From positions 1 through 61,013 of the forward strand of contig SUVN01000015.1 of assembly GCA_015061985.1 (NCBI GenBank): a stretch of DNA of 61,013 nucleotides, written 5' to 3'. Position 1 is the stretch's first letter; the number at the start of each line of letters is the position of its first letter. Below are positions 35,597-43,402 of this stretch, in pieces. The position numbers and the translations under genes were made by a program. The DNA comes from Akkermansiaceae bacterium (lineage in GTDB: Bacteria > Verrucomicrobiota > Verrucomicrobiia > Verrucomicrobiales > Akkermansiaceae). Below the pieces are notes generated by a model. The model did not search any database. It saw only the letters and a list, made by a program, of their open reading frames with translations, and was not told the origin of the DNA.

Positions 35597-36913
35597 ATGG
35601 CTATTCTCATGCAAAAGACTCTCGGTAAGTGCGCCTCTATTGAGGGCACCTCTCTGCACACGGGCAACCCCGTGAAGCTGACCATCAAGCCGGCTGATGT
35701 GAACACCGGGTTGAAGTTCCGCCGTATCGACCTGCCGGACAAGCCTTTCATTGACGCTTCCGCTGCCAAGGTGCAGACGGTGGAGCGAGCCACCACGCTG
35801 GCGGAAGGTTCTGTCAAGGTACACACGGTGGAGCATATTCTCTCCGCACTCACCGGCATGGGGGTAGACAACGCCATCATTGAGATGGACTCCAATGAGC
35901 CGCCGATTGGTGATGGTTCCGCCCGCCCGTATGTGGACCTCATCAAGCAGGCCGGTATCGTGGAACAGGATGCCCCCTGTCAGGTGTGGGAAATCCGTGA
36001 GCCCATCTCCGTGGAAAACAAGAACGGCTCCCGCATTATCATCATGCCGGATCGCCAATTTCGCATTTCGCTGACAGCGGTCGGCCCCAACGGCCGCGTG
36101 ACGCAATACTTCCATTCTGAGATTAACCCGACAACCTATGAGAAGGAGCTGTCGGATTCCCGCACGTTCTGCTTCTACGAAGACATCCAGCCGCTGCTGG
36201 AGAAGGGGCTCATCCAGGGTGGCACACTGGATAACGCCATCGTCATCAAGGGTGATGAATACATCTGCGCCGGAGGCCTGCGCCACCACAATGAATGCGC
36301 CCGCCACAAGGCCATGGACATGATTGGTGACCTCATCCTGAACGGTCGCCGCATCCTGGGACACGTCATCGCCGTCATGCCCGGCCATGGTATCAACACC
36401 CAGATGGCCGCCAAACTCCAGCAGAAGTTCGAGAGCATGGAAGCCATGCGTCCGAAGCCGTACATGCTGCCGGTGGGCACCTCCGTACTGGAGACACCGG
36501 AGGTGATGAACCTGCTGCCGCACCGCTATCCTTTCATGTTGGTAGACCGCATCCTCGGCTTCGAGGGCGACAACAAGTGCGTGGGTCAGAAGAACCTGAC
36601 CATGAACGAACTCTTCTTCCAGGGTCACTTCCCCGGCCGTCCGGTCATGCCCGGCGTGCTCCAGCTGGAAGCCATGGCACAGGTTGCCTCCATCCTCATG
36701 CTCCGCATCCCGGAAAATCAGGGCAAGATTGGTTACTTCATGAGTGCCGACAAGGTGAAATGGCGCAAGCCGGTAGTGCCGGGCGATGTTCTCATCATCG
36801 AAACCGAGCTCACCAAGATGCGCGGTGCCATCGGTATCGCCGCTGCCCGCTGCACCGTCAACGGCGAGGTGACCTGCGAGGCTGAGCTCAAATTCATGGT
36901 GGCCGATGCCTGA
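35597..36913 (+). CDS. lpxC/fabZ: Fused UDP-3-O-acyl-GlcNAc deacetylase / 3-hydroxyacyl-ACP dehydratase
   Basis: 438-residue bifunctional enzyme. Residues 1 to about 295 are LpxC, the zinc deacetylase committing lipid A synthesis: GTSLHTGNPVKLTIKPA, the zinc ligand region VHTVEHILSAL, and HNECARHKAMDMIGDL. Residues from about 300 are FabZ: NLLPHRYPFMLVDRIL with the catalytic His, and GHFPGRPVMPGVLQLEAMAQ with the partner acidic residue. The same fusion is known in Bacteroidetes and related lineages and couples lipid A and fatty-acid elongation. It shows that the organism makes a Gram-negative lipid A outer membrane. The next gene, rpmH, has its own promoter. Confidence 0.96.
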   Translation: MAILMQKTLGKCASIEGTSLHTGNPVKLTIKPADVNTGLKFRRIDLPDKPFIDASAAKVQTVERATTLAEGSVKVHTVEHILSALTGMGVDNAIIEMDSNEPPIGDGSARPYVDLIKQAGIVEQDAPCQVWEIREPISVENKNGSRIIIMPDRQFRISLTAVGPNGRVTQYFHSEINPTTYEKELSDSRTFCFYEDIQPLLEKGLIQGGTLDNAIVIKGDEYICAGGLRHHNECARHKAMDMIGDLILNGRRILGHVIAVMPGHGINTQMAAKLQQKFESMEAMRPKPYMLPVGTSVLETPEVMNLLPHRYPFMLVDRILGFEGDNKCVGQKNLTMNELFFQGHFPGRPVMPGVLQLEAMAQVASILMLRIPENQGKIGYFMSADKVKWRKPVVPGDVLIIETELTKMRGAIGIAAARCTVNGEVTCEAELKFMVADA

Positions 36914-36951
36914 TTTCAGGGCAACAAAATGAAAAAAAACAACATCGGTGC

Positions 36952-36979
36952 TTGACATGCGCCGATTTTGGAGTATCAT
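36952..36979 (+). promoter_or_regulatory. rpmH promoter
   Basis: Perfect TTGACA (36952-36957), 16-base spacer, TATCAT (36974-36979). Leader of about 55 bases with AGGAG (37029-37033) eight bases before the start codon, a true ribosome-binding site. Confidence 0.8.
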
Positions 36980-37041
36980 AGCCGCCCGGCCACTTATTCC
37001 CGGTCGACTAACCACTTCACAAATAACAGGAGAAATTAACT

Positions 37042-37224
37042 ATGAGCAAGAGAACATACCAGCCTTCCAAGCGCTGCCGCAAGCGCCAGTTCGGTTTCCG
37101 CGCCCGCATGGCTTCCAAGAACGGCCGCGCCATCCTCGCCCGCCGTCGCGCCAAGGGCCGCAAGCGTCTTCTGCCCAAGGGCGCAGAGGTGCACTACAAG
37201 CGCCACATCATTCAGCACGGCTAA
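37042..37224 (+). CDS. rpmH: 50S ribosomal protein L34
   Basis: 60-residue L34. [20 protein letters not shown], then [22 protein letters not shown], is the conserved body; the C-terminus is about 14 residues longer than in E. coli ([18 protein letters not shown]). It has a strong promoter and a good Shine-Dalgarno sequence. It begins the classical rpmH-rnpA-yidD-yidC run; dnaA is not on its other side. Confidence 0.97.
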   Translation: MSKRTYQPSKRCRKRQFGFRARMASKNGRAILARRRAKGRKRLLPKGAEVHYKRHIIQHG

Positions 37225-37310
37225 AGAACAGCTCCGCGCGCAGACTTGCTCTGTGGGGAGTTTCCCCTGCCATTTCTGCCTGACGGAAGAAAAATAACGC
37301 CCTGTTTACG

Positions 37311-37691
37311 ATGAAGCTGACACGGCGCCAGACCATGAAACGAGCCTCTGAGTTCGCCATGGTACGCGCCGAGGGCTCATCCGCAGCAGGGCGTTTTCTT
37401 GTGCTGAGCGCAGCCCCTCTTTCCCGAGGCGCTGCCGCATCGGATACCGGGGCTGCGGAATCGCGCTTCGGCATCATCACCACCCGAAAACTGGGGCATG
37501 CCGTTGTCCGCAACCTGTTGCGGCGACGCGTGCGCGAGATTCTGCGCGCGCACGGAGAGCCCATCTCCACCGGGCGCTATGTGGTCATCATTCCGCGAAT
37601 GCATGCGGCCACAGCGTCCTACGAGCAACTGGAGCGCGATTTCATCAAGCAGATGAAGCGTCTGCTGCGCGCAGAAAGCAAAGCATGCTGA
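37311..37691 (+). CDS. rnpA: Ribonuclease P protein component
   Basis: 126-residue basic protein subunit of RNase P, which matures tRNA 5' ends. The RNR motif is in [16 protein letters not shown], and [13 protein letters not shown] precedes it as in relatives. The N-terminal [18 protein letters not shown] fits the family start. It overlaps yidD by seven bases and follows rpmH by 86 bases, the usual order. Confidence 0.93.
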   Translation: MKLTRRQTMKRASEFAMVRAEGSSAAGRFLVLSAAPLSRGAAASDTGAAESRFGIITTRKLGHAVVRNLLRRRVREILRAHGEPISTGRYVVIIPRMHAATASYEQLERDFIKQMKRLLRAESKAC

Positions 37692-37933
37692 AGCAACTGC
37701 TCATCCTCCCGGTACGCTTCTACAAGCGATTCATCAGCGGGCCGCTGCACTTCATCTGCGGGCCGGGGAGCGGTTGTCGGTTCACCCCAAGTTGCTCCAC
37801 CTACTTCATCCAGGCCGTGGAAACCCACGGTGCGTTCAAAGGTGCCGCTCTGGGCATATGGCGCATCCTGCGCTGTAATCCATGGGGCGGCTGCGGGCAC
37901 GACCCCGTCCCGCCCCGCAAAGGTTCATCTTGA
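37685..37933 (+). CDS. yidD: Membrane protein insertion efficiency factor YidD
   Basis: 82-residue Yid[38 protein letters not shown] and [15 protein letters not shown] are the conserved blocks including three cysteines. It has an amphipathic N-terminal helix that binds the inner membrane and assists YidC-mediated insertion. The start overlaps the rnpA end, so translation is coupled. Confidence 0.96.
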   Translation: MLKQLLILPVRFYKRFISGPLHFICGPGSGCRFTPSCSTYFIQAVETHGAFKGAALGIWRILRCNPWGGCGHDPVPPRKGSS

Positions 37934-37972
37934 ACCCGAAACATTTTCCCTTAACCCCCGACACTAACAATT

Positions 37973-39898
37973 ATGGACAAAAAAGCATGGATTGTCGTGA
38001 CTATCTGCATGATTCTTCTGGGCGTGCAGTTTTACATGAACAAGACACGGCAGGAAGAAGCCGCTGCCGCAGCGGCGAATCAGCCCGCCGTACAGCAGGC
38101 TGCCACCCCTGCTCCCGAACAGACAGCCGCCGCGACTGCGAGCCCTGAGGCCACCGCCGCTACCCCGGCAACGCCGGCTCCGCAGCAACCCGCCGCTGAG
38201 GCCGCTACCATTGCCACCCTCGTCGGCAAGACCGCAGACGGCAAGGAAGTGGCTCGTTACAGCTTCCGCAACATCGGCGGCAGCATCAGCAGCGTGGAAA
38301 TGCTGGGCAAGGTCATCAACACCACCCGCCCGGAGCTGAGCCGGACCAACGTGCTCATCAACTCCAACCCCAATCAGGGTATCGGCACCCTTCTCTTCGG
38401 GCTCAGCGAGACCACCGCCCCCACCTTTGACAACACGGTGTACACCGTCCTGCCCTCCCAGACCAACGACAGACAGGTCACACTGGTGGGGCAGCGCAAT
38501 GGCCTCATCATCCGCAAGATATACACCCTCAAGCCCCTGAAGGTGGGTGAGGATGTCATCGACGGCAACGCGTTCGCGCTCGACCTCAAGATTGATGTCC
38601 AGAACACCTCCGGGCAGACCATGGATGTCCGCAACTGGGGTATCTATGCCGGCGGTATGAACCGCATCTCCACGGATGAAGCCGCTTACTACACTTACTT
38701 TGTGACAATGGATGACGGCGATTTCGACAAGTACGACGTGGGCGAGTTCAGCCCCTGGTTCGGCAAGAAGAAAGAGCGCATCCTCGTCACCGGCGGCGAA
38801 CAGCTGGAGTGGGCCGGTGTCATGAACCAGTACTACGCCAGTCTCATCAAGCCCAACAACGGCTCCGGCAACAATGCTTTCTATGCTGCGCCCACCGCCT
38901 TCCCCCTGCAGGTCAAAGGCGAAAGCTCCGATGGTGTGGAGCTGGCTCTGGGCATCCCGGAGTTCTCCCTCAGCCCGAAGACGGCAGAGATGCCCGGCGG
39001 CCAAAAGAACCTGAGCTTCAGCATCTTCACCGGGCCCAAGCTCAACCTCATGCTGGACGGCATGACGGATGAGTTCCGCATGCTCGACCGCATCATGGAC
39101 TATGGTATCTTCCACCCCATCAGCTACTCCATGAACTGGCTTATCAACATCTTCCACGGCTGGTTCGGCAACTGGGGTTGGTCCATCGTTGCCATGACCT
39201 TTGTGGTACGTCTGCTCATCTGGCCGCTCTACCGCAAGAGCTACATCAGCATGAAGCGCATGAGCCAGCTGCAGCCCCACATGAAGGAGCTCAAGGAAAA
39301 ATACCCGAACGACCCGCAGAAGGTCAATGCCGGCATGATGAAGCTCTACCAGGAGTATGGCATTTCCCCGCTGGGCGGTTGTCTGCCCATGCTGCTGCAG
39401 ATTCCCATCTTCTTCTCTTTCTTCTATGTGCTGCAGACCGCTGCGGAGTTCCGTGGCGCGGAATGGTGCGGCTGGGTGACTGACCTCTCCCAGATGGACA
39501 CGGTCTTCTCCTTCCCCTTTATGGGCTGGGAAGTTCCCGTGAACGTGCTGCCCATCCTGATGGCGGCCACCATGATTATCCAGATGCACATGACCCCCGC
39601 CACGGGTGACCCCACGCAGGTGAAGATTATGCGCTGGATGCCCCTGCTCTTCTTCGTGTTCTGTTACACGTACCCGAGCGCCCTGGCTCTGTACTGGACC
39701 ACCACCAACGTCATCTCCATCATCCAGACGCTCATCATCAAGCGCGTCCCCATCCCGGAGCTCACCAAGGTGACCCCGAAGAAGGGCGGCAAGAAGGGCT
39801 TCTTCCAGCGCATGATGGAAGCGCAGCAGGCCGCTCTGGCCGAGCAGCAGCGCCAGCAACAGCGCAATGCCCAGAATGATGCCATGCGCCGCCGCTGA
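37973..39898 (+). CDS. yidC: Membrane protein insertase YidC
   Basis: 641-residue insertase of the Oxa1/YidC family. An N-terminal transmembrane helix (AWIVVTICMILLGVQFYM) is followed by an Ala/Gln/Pro-rich linker (residues about 28-80), a periplasmic beta-sandwich domain to about residue 370, and the conserved five-helix core from NWLINIFHGWFGNWGWSIVA. QLQPHMKELKEKYPNDPQKV is the cytoplasmic loop and GGCLPMLLQIPIFFSFFYVL the second core helix. The C-tail is Gln-rich. It inserts and folds inner-membrane proteins, alone or with SecYEG. Confidence 0.97.
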   Translation: MDKKAWIVVTICMILLGVQFYMNKTRQEEAAAAAANQPAVQQAATPAPEQTAAATASPEATAATPATPAPQQPAAEAATIATLVGKTADGKEVARYSFRNIGGSISSVEMLGKVINTTRPELSRTNVLINSNPNQGIGTLLFGLSETTAPTFDNTVYTVLPSQTNDRQVTLVGQRNGLIIRKIYTLKPLKVGEDVIDGNAFALDLKIDVQNTSGQTMDVRNWGIYAGGMNRISTDEAAYYTYFVTMDDGDFDKYDVGEFSPWFGKKKERILVTGGEQLEWAGVMNQYYASLIKPNNGSGNNAFYAAPTAFPLQVKGESSDGVELALGIPEFSLSPKTAEMPGGQKNLSFSIFTGPKLNLMLDGMTDEFRMLDRIMDYGIFHPISYSMNWLINIFHGWFGNWGWSIVAMTFVVRLLIWPLYRKSYISMKRMSQLQPHMKELKEKYPNDPQKVNAGMMKLYQEYGISPLGGCLPMLLQIPIFFSFFYVLQTAAEFRGAEWCGWVTDLSQMDTVFSFPFMGWEVPVNVLPILMAATMIIQMHMTPATGDPTQVKIMRWMPLLFFVFCYTYPSALALYWTTTNVISIIQTLIIKRVPIPELTKVTPKKGGKKGFFQRMMEAQQAALAEQQRQQQRNAQNDAMRRR

Positions 39899-39930
39899 CA
39901 GGCAACTTTCGCACAACTGAAAAACATTTC

Positions 39931-39964
39931 ACCCGGTTCTGCCGTCCTGCGGAACCGGGTTTTT
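39931..39964 (+). terminator. Terminator after yidC
   Basis: Perfect 9-bp stem (39931-39939/39952-39960) and a T run from 39960. Confidence 0.9.
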
Positions 39965-40075
39965 CATTGTTCCGCTCTGACCGGAAGCAACCAGCCCGAG
40001 AAAAGCCTTTGCCCGGTTATGCCGCGCGTGACGCAGTTGCCGCAAATTAGGCTTTAATGGGAGCGTGCCTTGGTG

Positions 40076-40081
40076 TATAAT
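40076..40081 (+). promoter_or_regulatory. -10 element of the radical-SAM operon
   Basis: Perfect TATAAT with a weak TTTAAT (40053-40058) 17 bases upstream. The expected transcription start at 40088-40089 coincides with an in-frame GTG, suggesting a leaderless message. Confidence 0.6.
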
Positions 40082-40088
40082 GCAGCGC

Positions 40089-41162
40089 GTGTCTGCTGCA
40101 AACCATCCTGCGATGTGCGATTTCAACGAACGCCCGTTCATCCTCTTCTGGGAGGTGACACGTGCGTGCGCGCTGGCATGCCGCCACTGCCGCGCCATTG
40201 CCCAGCCGAAAGCCCACCCGCTGGAGCTGAACCACGAGGAGGCCATGGCGCTGACGGATAAAATTGCGGAACTGGCTCCTCCCATGCTGGTGCTGACCGG
40301 CGGCGACCCGATGATGCGGCGCGATATTTTCGATATTATCCGGCGGGCTGCTGAGGGAGGGCTGCGCGTGGCGCTCAGCCCGGCGGCTACCCCCCGCCTG
40401 CTCAACACGGATTTCCGGCGTCTGAAAGAAGCCGGGGTCGTGAGCATGAGCCTGAGTCTGGACGGAGCCACACAGGAGAGCCACGATGCCTTCCGACGCG
40501 TTCCACACACCTTTGAGCGCACGCTGAAGGCCGCACAGATGGCCAAAGAGGCCGGTATCCAGCTGCAGATTAACACAACGGTAGCTCACAGCACCCTGCC
40601 GGAGATGCCGGCGTTCATCGAGCTGATGAAGCAGATTGCCCCGGATGTGTGGAGCGTCTTCCTGCTGGTACCCACGGGGCGCGCCACGGCAGAGGATTTG
40701 CCCACGGCCGAAGAGCTGGAGGAGCTCTGGCAAAAGCTCATTTCCCTGCGCGGTGAACTTCCCTTCGCCATCAAGACCACGGAGGGCCACCACTACCGCC
40801 GCGCCCTCATGCAGGCTGCACGCCAATCCGGCGCCCCCGCCCCCCGCCACTTGGTACCCACCCGCGATGGCAAGGGCGTGGTGTTCATCTCCCACATCGG
40901 GGAGATTCAGCCCAGCGGCTTCCTCCCCATCACCGCCGGCAATGTCCGCACGGATGATTTGGCCACCGTGTACCGCACACACCCCATCTTCACCCGCCTG
41001 CGTGATGATGATGCCCTGGGCGGCAAGTGCGGGGTCTGCGAGTACCGCCGCGTCTGCGGGGGCTCCCGAGCCCGCGCGTTCGGCACCTGCGGCGACATGT
41101 TCGGCCCGGAACCTCTCTGTCATTACATACCCGCCGCTCTGCGCGGCTCAGCACAGCCATGA
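40089..41162 (+). CDS. Radical-SAM/SPASM protein, TIGR04053-like or AhbD-like
   Basis: 357-residue radical-SAM enzyme. The 4Fe-4S cluster motif CALACRHC is preceded by FILFWEVTRA, and VLTGGDPMMRRDIFD is the SAM-binding motif. A C-terminal SPASM-like region has CGVCEYRRVCGG and more Cys residues for extra clusters. This pattern is close to the TIGR04053 family and to AhbD heme synthase, which decarboxylates iron-coproporphyrin III. The AhbC-like gene overlaps its stop (ATGA), supporting a porphyrin role by inference. Start: GTG 40089, placed at the predicted 5' end of the transcript; ATG 40113 and 40080 are alternatives. Confidence 0.82.
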   Translation: MSAANHPAMCDFNERPFILFWEVTRACALACRHCRAIAQPKAHPLELNHEEAMALTDKIAELAPPMLVLTGGDPMMRRDIFDIIRRAAEGGLRVALSPAATPRLLNTDFRRLKEAGVVSMSLSLDGATQESHDAFRRVPHTFERTLKAAQMAKEAGIQLQINTTVAHSTLPEMPAFIELMKQIAPDVWSVFLLVPTGRATAEDLPTAEELEELWQKLISLRGELPFAIKTTEGHHYRRALMQAARQSGAPAPRHLVPTRDGKGVVFISHIGEIQPSGFLPITAGNVRTDDLATVYRTHPIFTRLRDDDALGGKCGVCEYRRVCGGSRARAFGTCGDMFGPEPLCHYIPAALRGSAQP

Positions 41163-42406
41163 TTAACATCACCAAACTGCAGACAGGCGCCGCTCAACCG
41201 GCAGACCACATCCGCTATGGTCAGGGCGACGGCTCCACCCACCCGCACGCCAGCACAGCGGCCTGCACTCCCACTTCCTCGCGCACGCGCAAGCCCATCG
41301 TGGTATGGAACATCACGCGCACCTGCAACCTGCGCTGCATTCACTGCTATGCCGACTCGCATGCAGAGCGCTACCCGGGAGAACTGAGCTGGGAGCAATG
41401 CTGCGCCGTGATTGATGACTTGGCAGACTACAAGGTGAACGCCCTGCTGCTCTCCGGCGGTGAGCCGCTGCTGCACCCGCAGCTGCCGCAGCTGCTGGAG
41501 CGCGCCACCGAACGCGGGCTCAAGGTCACCATCTCCACCAACGGCACCCGTATCACGCCTGAGCTGGCCAAACTCTTCAAGAAACTCGGTGTGGCCTATG
41601 TCGGCATCTCGCTGGATGGCATAGGTGCCGTGCATGATCAATTCCGTGGTGTGCAGGGCGCGTTTGAGGGAGCTATCCGCGGTTTCCGCCTCTGCGAGGA
41701 AGTGGGGCAGAAAACCGGGCTGCGTCTCACCCTCACCCGCAACAACGTGCAGTGCATGGAGCAGATTCTCGGCTTCATTGAGCAGGAGAACATCCAACGC
41801 GTCTGTTTCTACCATCTGGTGCCCACCGGGCGCGGCGTGGATGTGGCCTGCCTCAAGCCGGAGGAAGCCCGTGCTGCCATGGATATGCTGATTGACCGCG
41901 CAGAGGCCTGGCACAGGAGCGGACAGACCCGCGAACTATTGACGGTGACGCAGCCGGCTGACGGCATTTACCTGCTGCTGCGGCAGCTGCGCGAGGGGAA
42001 TCCCCTGGCCGAGCAGACCTACCGTCTCCTCTCCTGGAACGGCGGCGGGGCCAACAGCTCCGGCCGCGGCATTGCCAACATCGATACCCAGGGCAACATC
42101 CACCCCGACCAGTTCTGGCAGAGCGTCACCCTCGGCAATGTCAAAACCCAGAAGTTCTCTGATGTCTGGAAGGCTGCCCATGAGCCTTCTGCCGCTCAGC
42201 TCAATGAACTACGCGGCAGTAATGACCCCGCCGAAAGACAGAAAAAGCTCTCCGGACGCTGCGCCGGCTGCAAACATTTCCGCCTCTGCGGCGGCGGTTT
42301 CCGCACACGTGCAGCCTTCGCCAACGGCCACTGGTACGGCTCTGACCCCGGCTGCTATCTGACCGATGAGGAGACCCAAATCGACCTTTCAGGCATCTTT
42401 TCATAA
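41159..42406 (+). CDS. Radical-SAM enzyme, AhbC-like (12,18-didecarboxysiroheme deacetylase)
   Basis: 415-residue radical-SAM/SPASM protein. It opens MINITKLQTGAAQPADHIRYG, then KPIVVWNITRTCNLRCIHCY with the CxxxCxxC cluster motif, LLLSGGEPLLHP, STNGTRITPE and GISLDGIGAVHDQFRGV. The C-terminal cluster region is CAGCKHFRLCGGGFRTRA with a later CYLTDEE. The opening block and the CYLTDEE end match AhbC/NirJ-type enzymes of siroheme-based heme b or heme d1 synthesis. With the upstream gene it could provide the last steps of heme synthesis from siroheme. Other ahb genes are not in this window. Translationally coupled to the preceding gene. Confidence 0.82.
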   Translation: MINITKLQTGAAQPADHIRYGQGDGSTHPHASTAACTPTSSRTRKPIVVWNITRTCNLRCIHCYADSHAERYPGELSWEQCCAVIDDLADYKVNALLLSGGEPLLHPQLPQLLERATERGLKVTISTNGTRITPELAKLFKKLGVAYVGISLDGIGAVHDQFRGVQGAFEGAIRGFRLCEEVGQKTGLRLTLTRNNVQCMEQILGFIEQENIQRVCFYHLVPTGRGVDVACLKPEEARAAMDMLIDRAEAWHRSGQTRELLTVTQPADGIYLLLRQLREGNPLAEQTYRLLSWNGGGANSSGRGIANIDTQGNIHPDQFWQSVTLGNVKTQKFSDVWKAAHEPSAAQLNELRGSNDPAERQKKLSGRCAGCKHFRLCGGGFRTRAAFANGHWYGSDPGCYLTDEETQIDLSGIFS

Positions 42407-42444
42407 AAAAATACTCAAATTCGGCAAATTTCATCAATTTTCGC

Positions 42445-42473
42445 TTGCATGAGATTGCACAATGTGGTATTCC
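42445..42473 (+). promoter_or_regulatory. Promoter of the TIGR04073-type gene
   Basis: TTGCAT (42445-42450), 17-base spacer, TATTCC (42468-42473). The ATG at 42484 is ten bases past the -10 box. Confidence 0.55.
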
Positions 42474-42483
42474 TGATTCTGTC

Positions 42484-42912
42484 ATGAAGCGCTTACTCCT
42501 TTCTACAATTCTCCTGGCCATCGCCGGAACGGCTTATGCCGACATTCAGGCTCCGCCTGCTTCCGAGTACACGGCCACCCGCAAGCTGGGTCGCGCCCTC
42601 AGCAATGTTCTCTTTGCCGTGGACGAGATTCCCAATACTGTCATCCGCTGGAACGAACGCGAAGGTAACAATGCCGGTTTCACCGTCGGTATTGTTGACG
42701 GCGTTGCCCGCACGTTCACCCGCATGGGCTATGGTTTCTATGAGCTGGTGACCTTCTGGGCTCCCACCTATAAGTGCACCTACCGTCCTCCCTATCAGGG
42801 CAGCTGCGGCCGCAGCGGACTCAAGGAATTCAACACCTGGTCCGGTTTTACTGAATTCCCCGCCGAGCTCGGCATGGACACCCAGTACGAATACGCTCGT
42901 CTCCGCGACTGA
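42484..42912 (+). CDS. Exosortase-system-associated protein, TIGR04073 type
   Basis: 142-residue exported protein. The signal peptide is MKRLLLSTILLAIAGTAYA. The mature part shows RKLGRALSNVLFAVDEIPNTV and VGIVDGVARTFTRMGYGFYELVTF, the conserved region of the TIGR04073 family, which occurs mainly in Verrucomicrobia that have an exosortase. Two cysteines near the C-terminus (YKCTYRPPYQGSCG) could form a disulfide. Function is unknown. The start at 42484 is set by the signal peptide and promoter. It is followed by a terminator. Confidence 0.85.
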   Translation: MKRLLLSTILLAIAGTAYADIQAPPASEYTATRKLGRALSNVLFAVDEIPNTVIRWNEREGNNAGFTVGIVDGVARTFTRMGYGFYELVTFWAPTYKCTYRPPYQGSCGRSGLKEFNTWSGFTEFPAELGMDTQYEYARLRD

Positions 42913-42947
42913 TTCGTACTCTCTCTCAAGGATTTTTTCTATTGGCT

Positions 42948-42977
42948 GCCTGCGTCGTTATCCGATGCAGGCGGCTT
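42948..42977 (+). terminator. Terminator after the TIGR04073-type gene
   Basis: 10-bp stem with one G-T pair (42948-42957/42963-42972), then GGCTTGTTTTT. Confidence 0.75.
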
Positions 42978-43320
42978 GTTTTTACATTTATTTTACAAGT
43001 AAGGCGGATATTTATGAGGCAATTTCACCAAGCTAAAGCATCGAACAAAATACACTTCCGTCTGCCGGTACTCGCCTGTCTGACGGCTCTCATGGGTATC
43101 ATTTTCGCTCCGTTCTGCCGGATTCTCAAGGGGTGAGCTGCTCGAGACCTACGCATCCGCAACAATCGCGTCACAGCACAAGGCACATACACACGCGCCG
43201 GGAATCAGCAGGATGACCGACTTCTCCGCTACTTACACGCAACGCTGGAGAAACGCAGATAACAAACAGAACACCGCATCAGCGCCGCCCCCGGTGCCAA
43301 TACCGCGTTGTTTTTTCGAC
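42978..43320 (+). other. Gene-poor stretch before the GH20 gene
   Basis: No convincing gene. A 40-codon open frame at 43014-43136 (MRQFHQAKAS to FCRILKG, with one hydrophobic stretch) has no supporting promoter or ribosome-binding site and no recognisable relatives, so it is not called. I see no repeat, tRNA or strong hairpin here. Confidence 0.5.
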
Positions 43321-43371
43321 TTGCGCAGCCATACCGTTTCTGTTACAATACGGAGCGTGATATCCGCTCCG
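43321..43371 (+). promoter_or_regulatory. GH20 promoter and leader hairpin
   Basis: TTGCGC (43321-43326), 17-base spacer, TACAAT (43344-43349). The predicted start lies within a perfect 7-bp inverted repeat, CGGAGCG/CGCTCCG (43351-43357/43365-43371), which could be an operator or, if transcribed from its first base, a 5' stabilising hairpin. Leader about 47 bases. Confidence 0.6.
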
Positions 43372-43402
43372 CCGGAGCTGAAATCAATCATCATATCCAA
43401 AC

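Noticed and set aside
36914..37041. Replication origin next to rpmH-rnpA
   Set aside because: dnaA is absent and no cluster of DnaA boxes was seen in the short gap.
37964..39916. Long open frame (650 codons) antisense to yidC
   Set aside because: It mirrors the yidC codon pattern, has no recognisable motif, and yidC is a certain gene; such antisense frames are common in GC-rich coding DNA.
43014..43136. 40-codon open frame after the TIGR04073-type gene
   Set aside because: One hydrophobic stretch but no promoter, ribosome-binding site or recognisable family.
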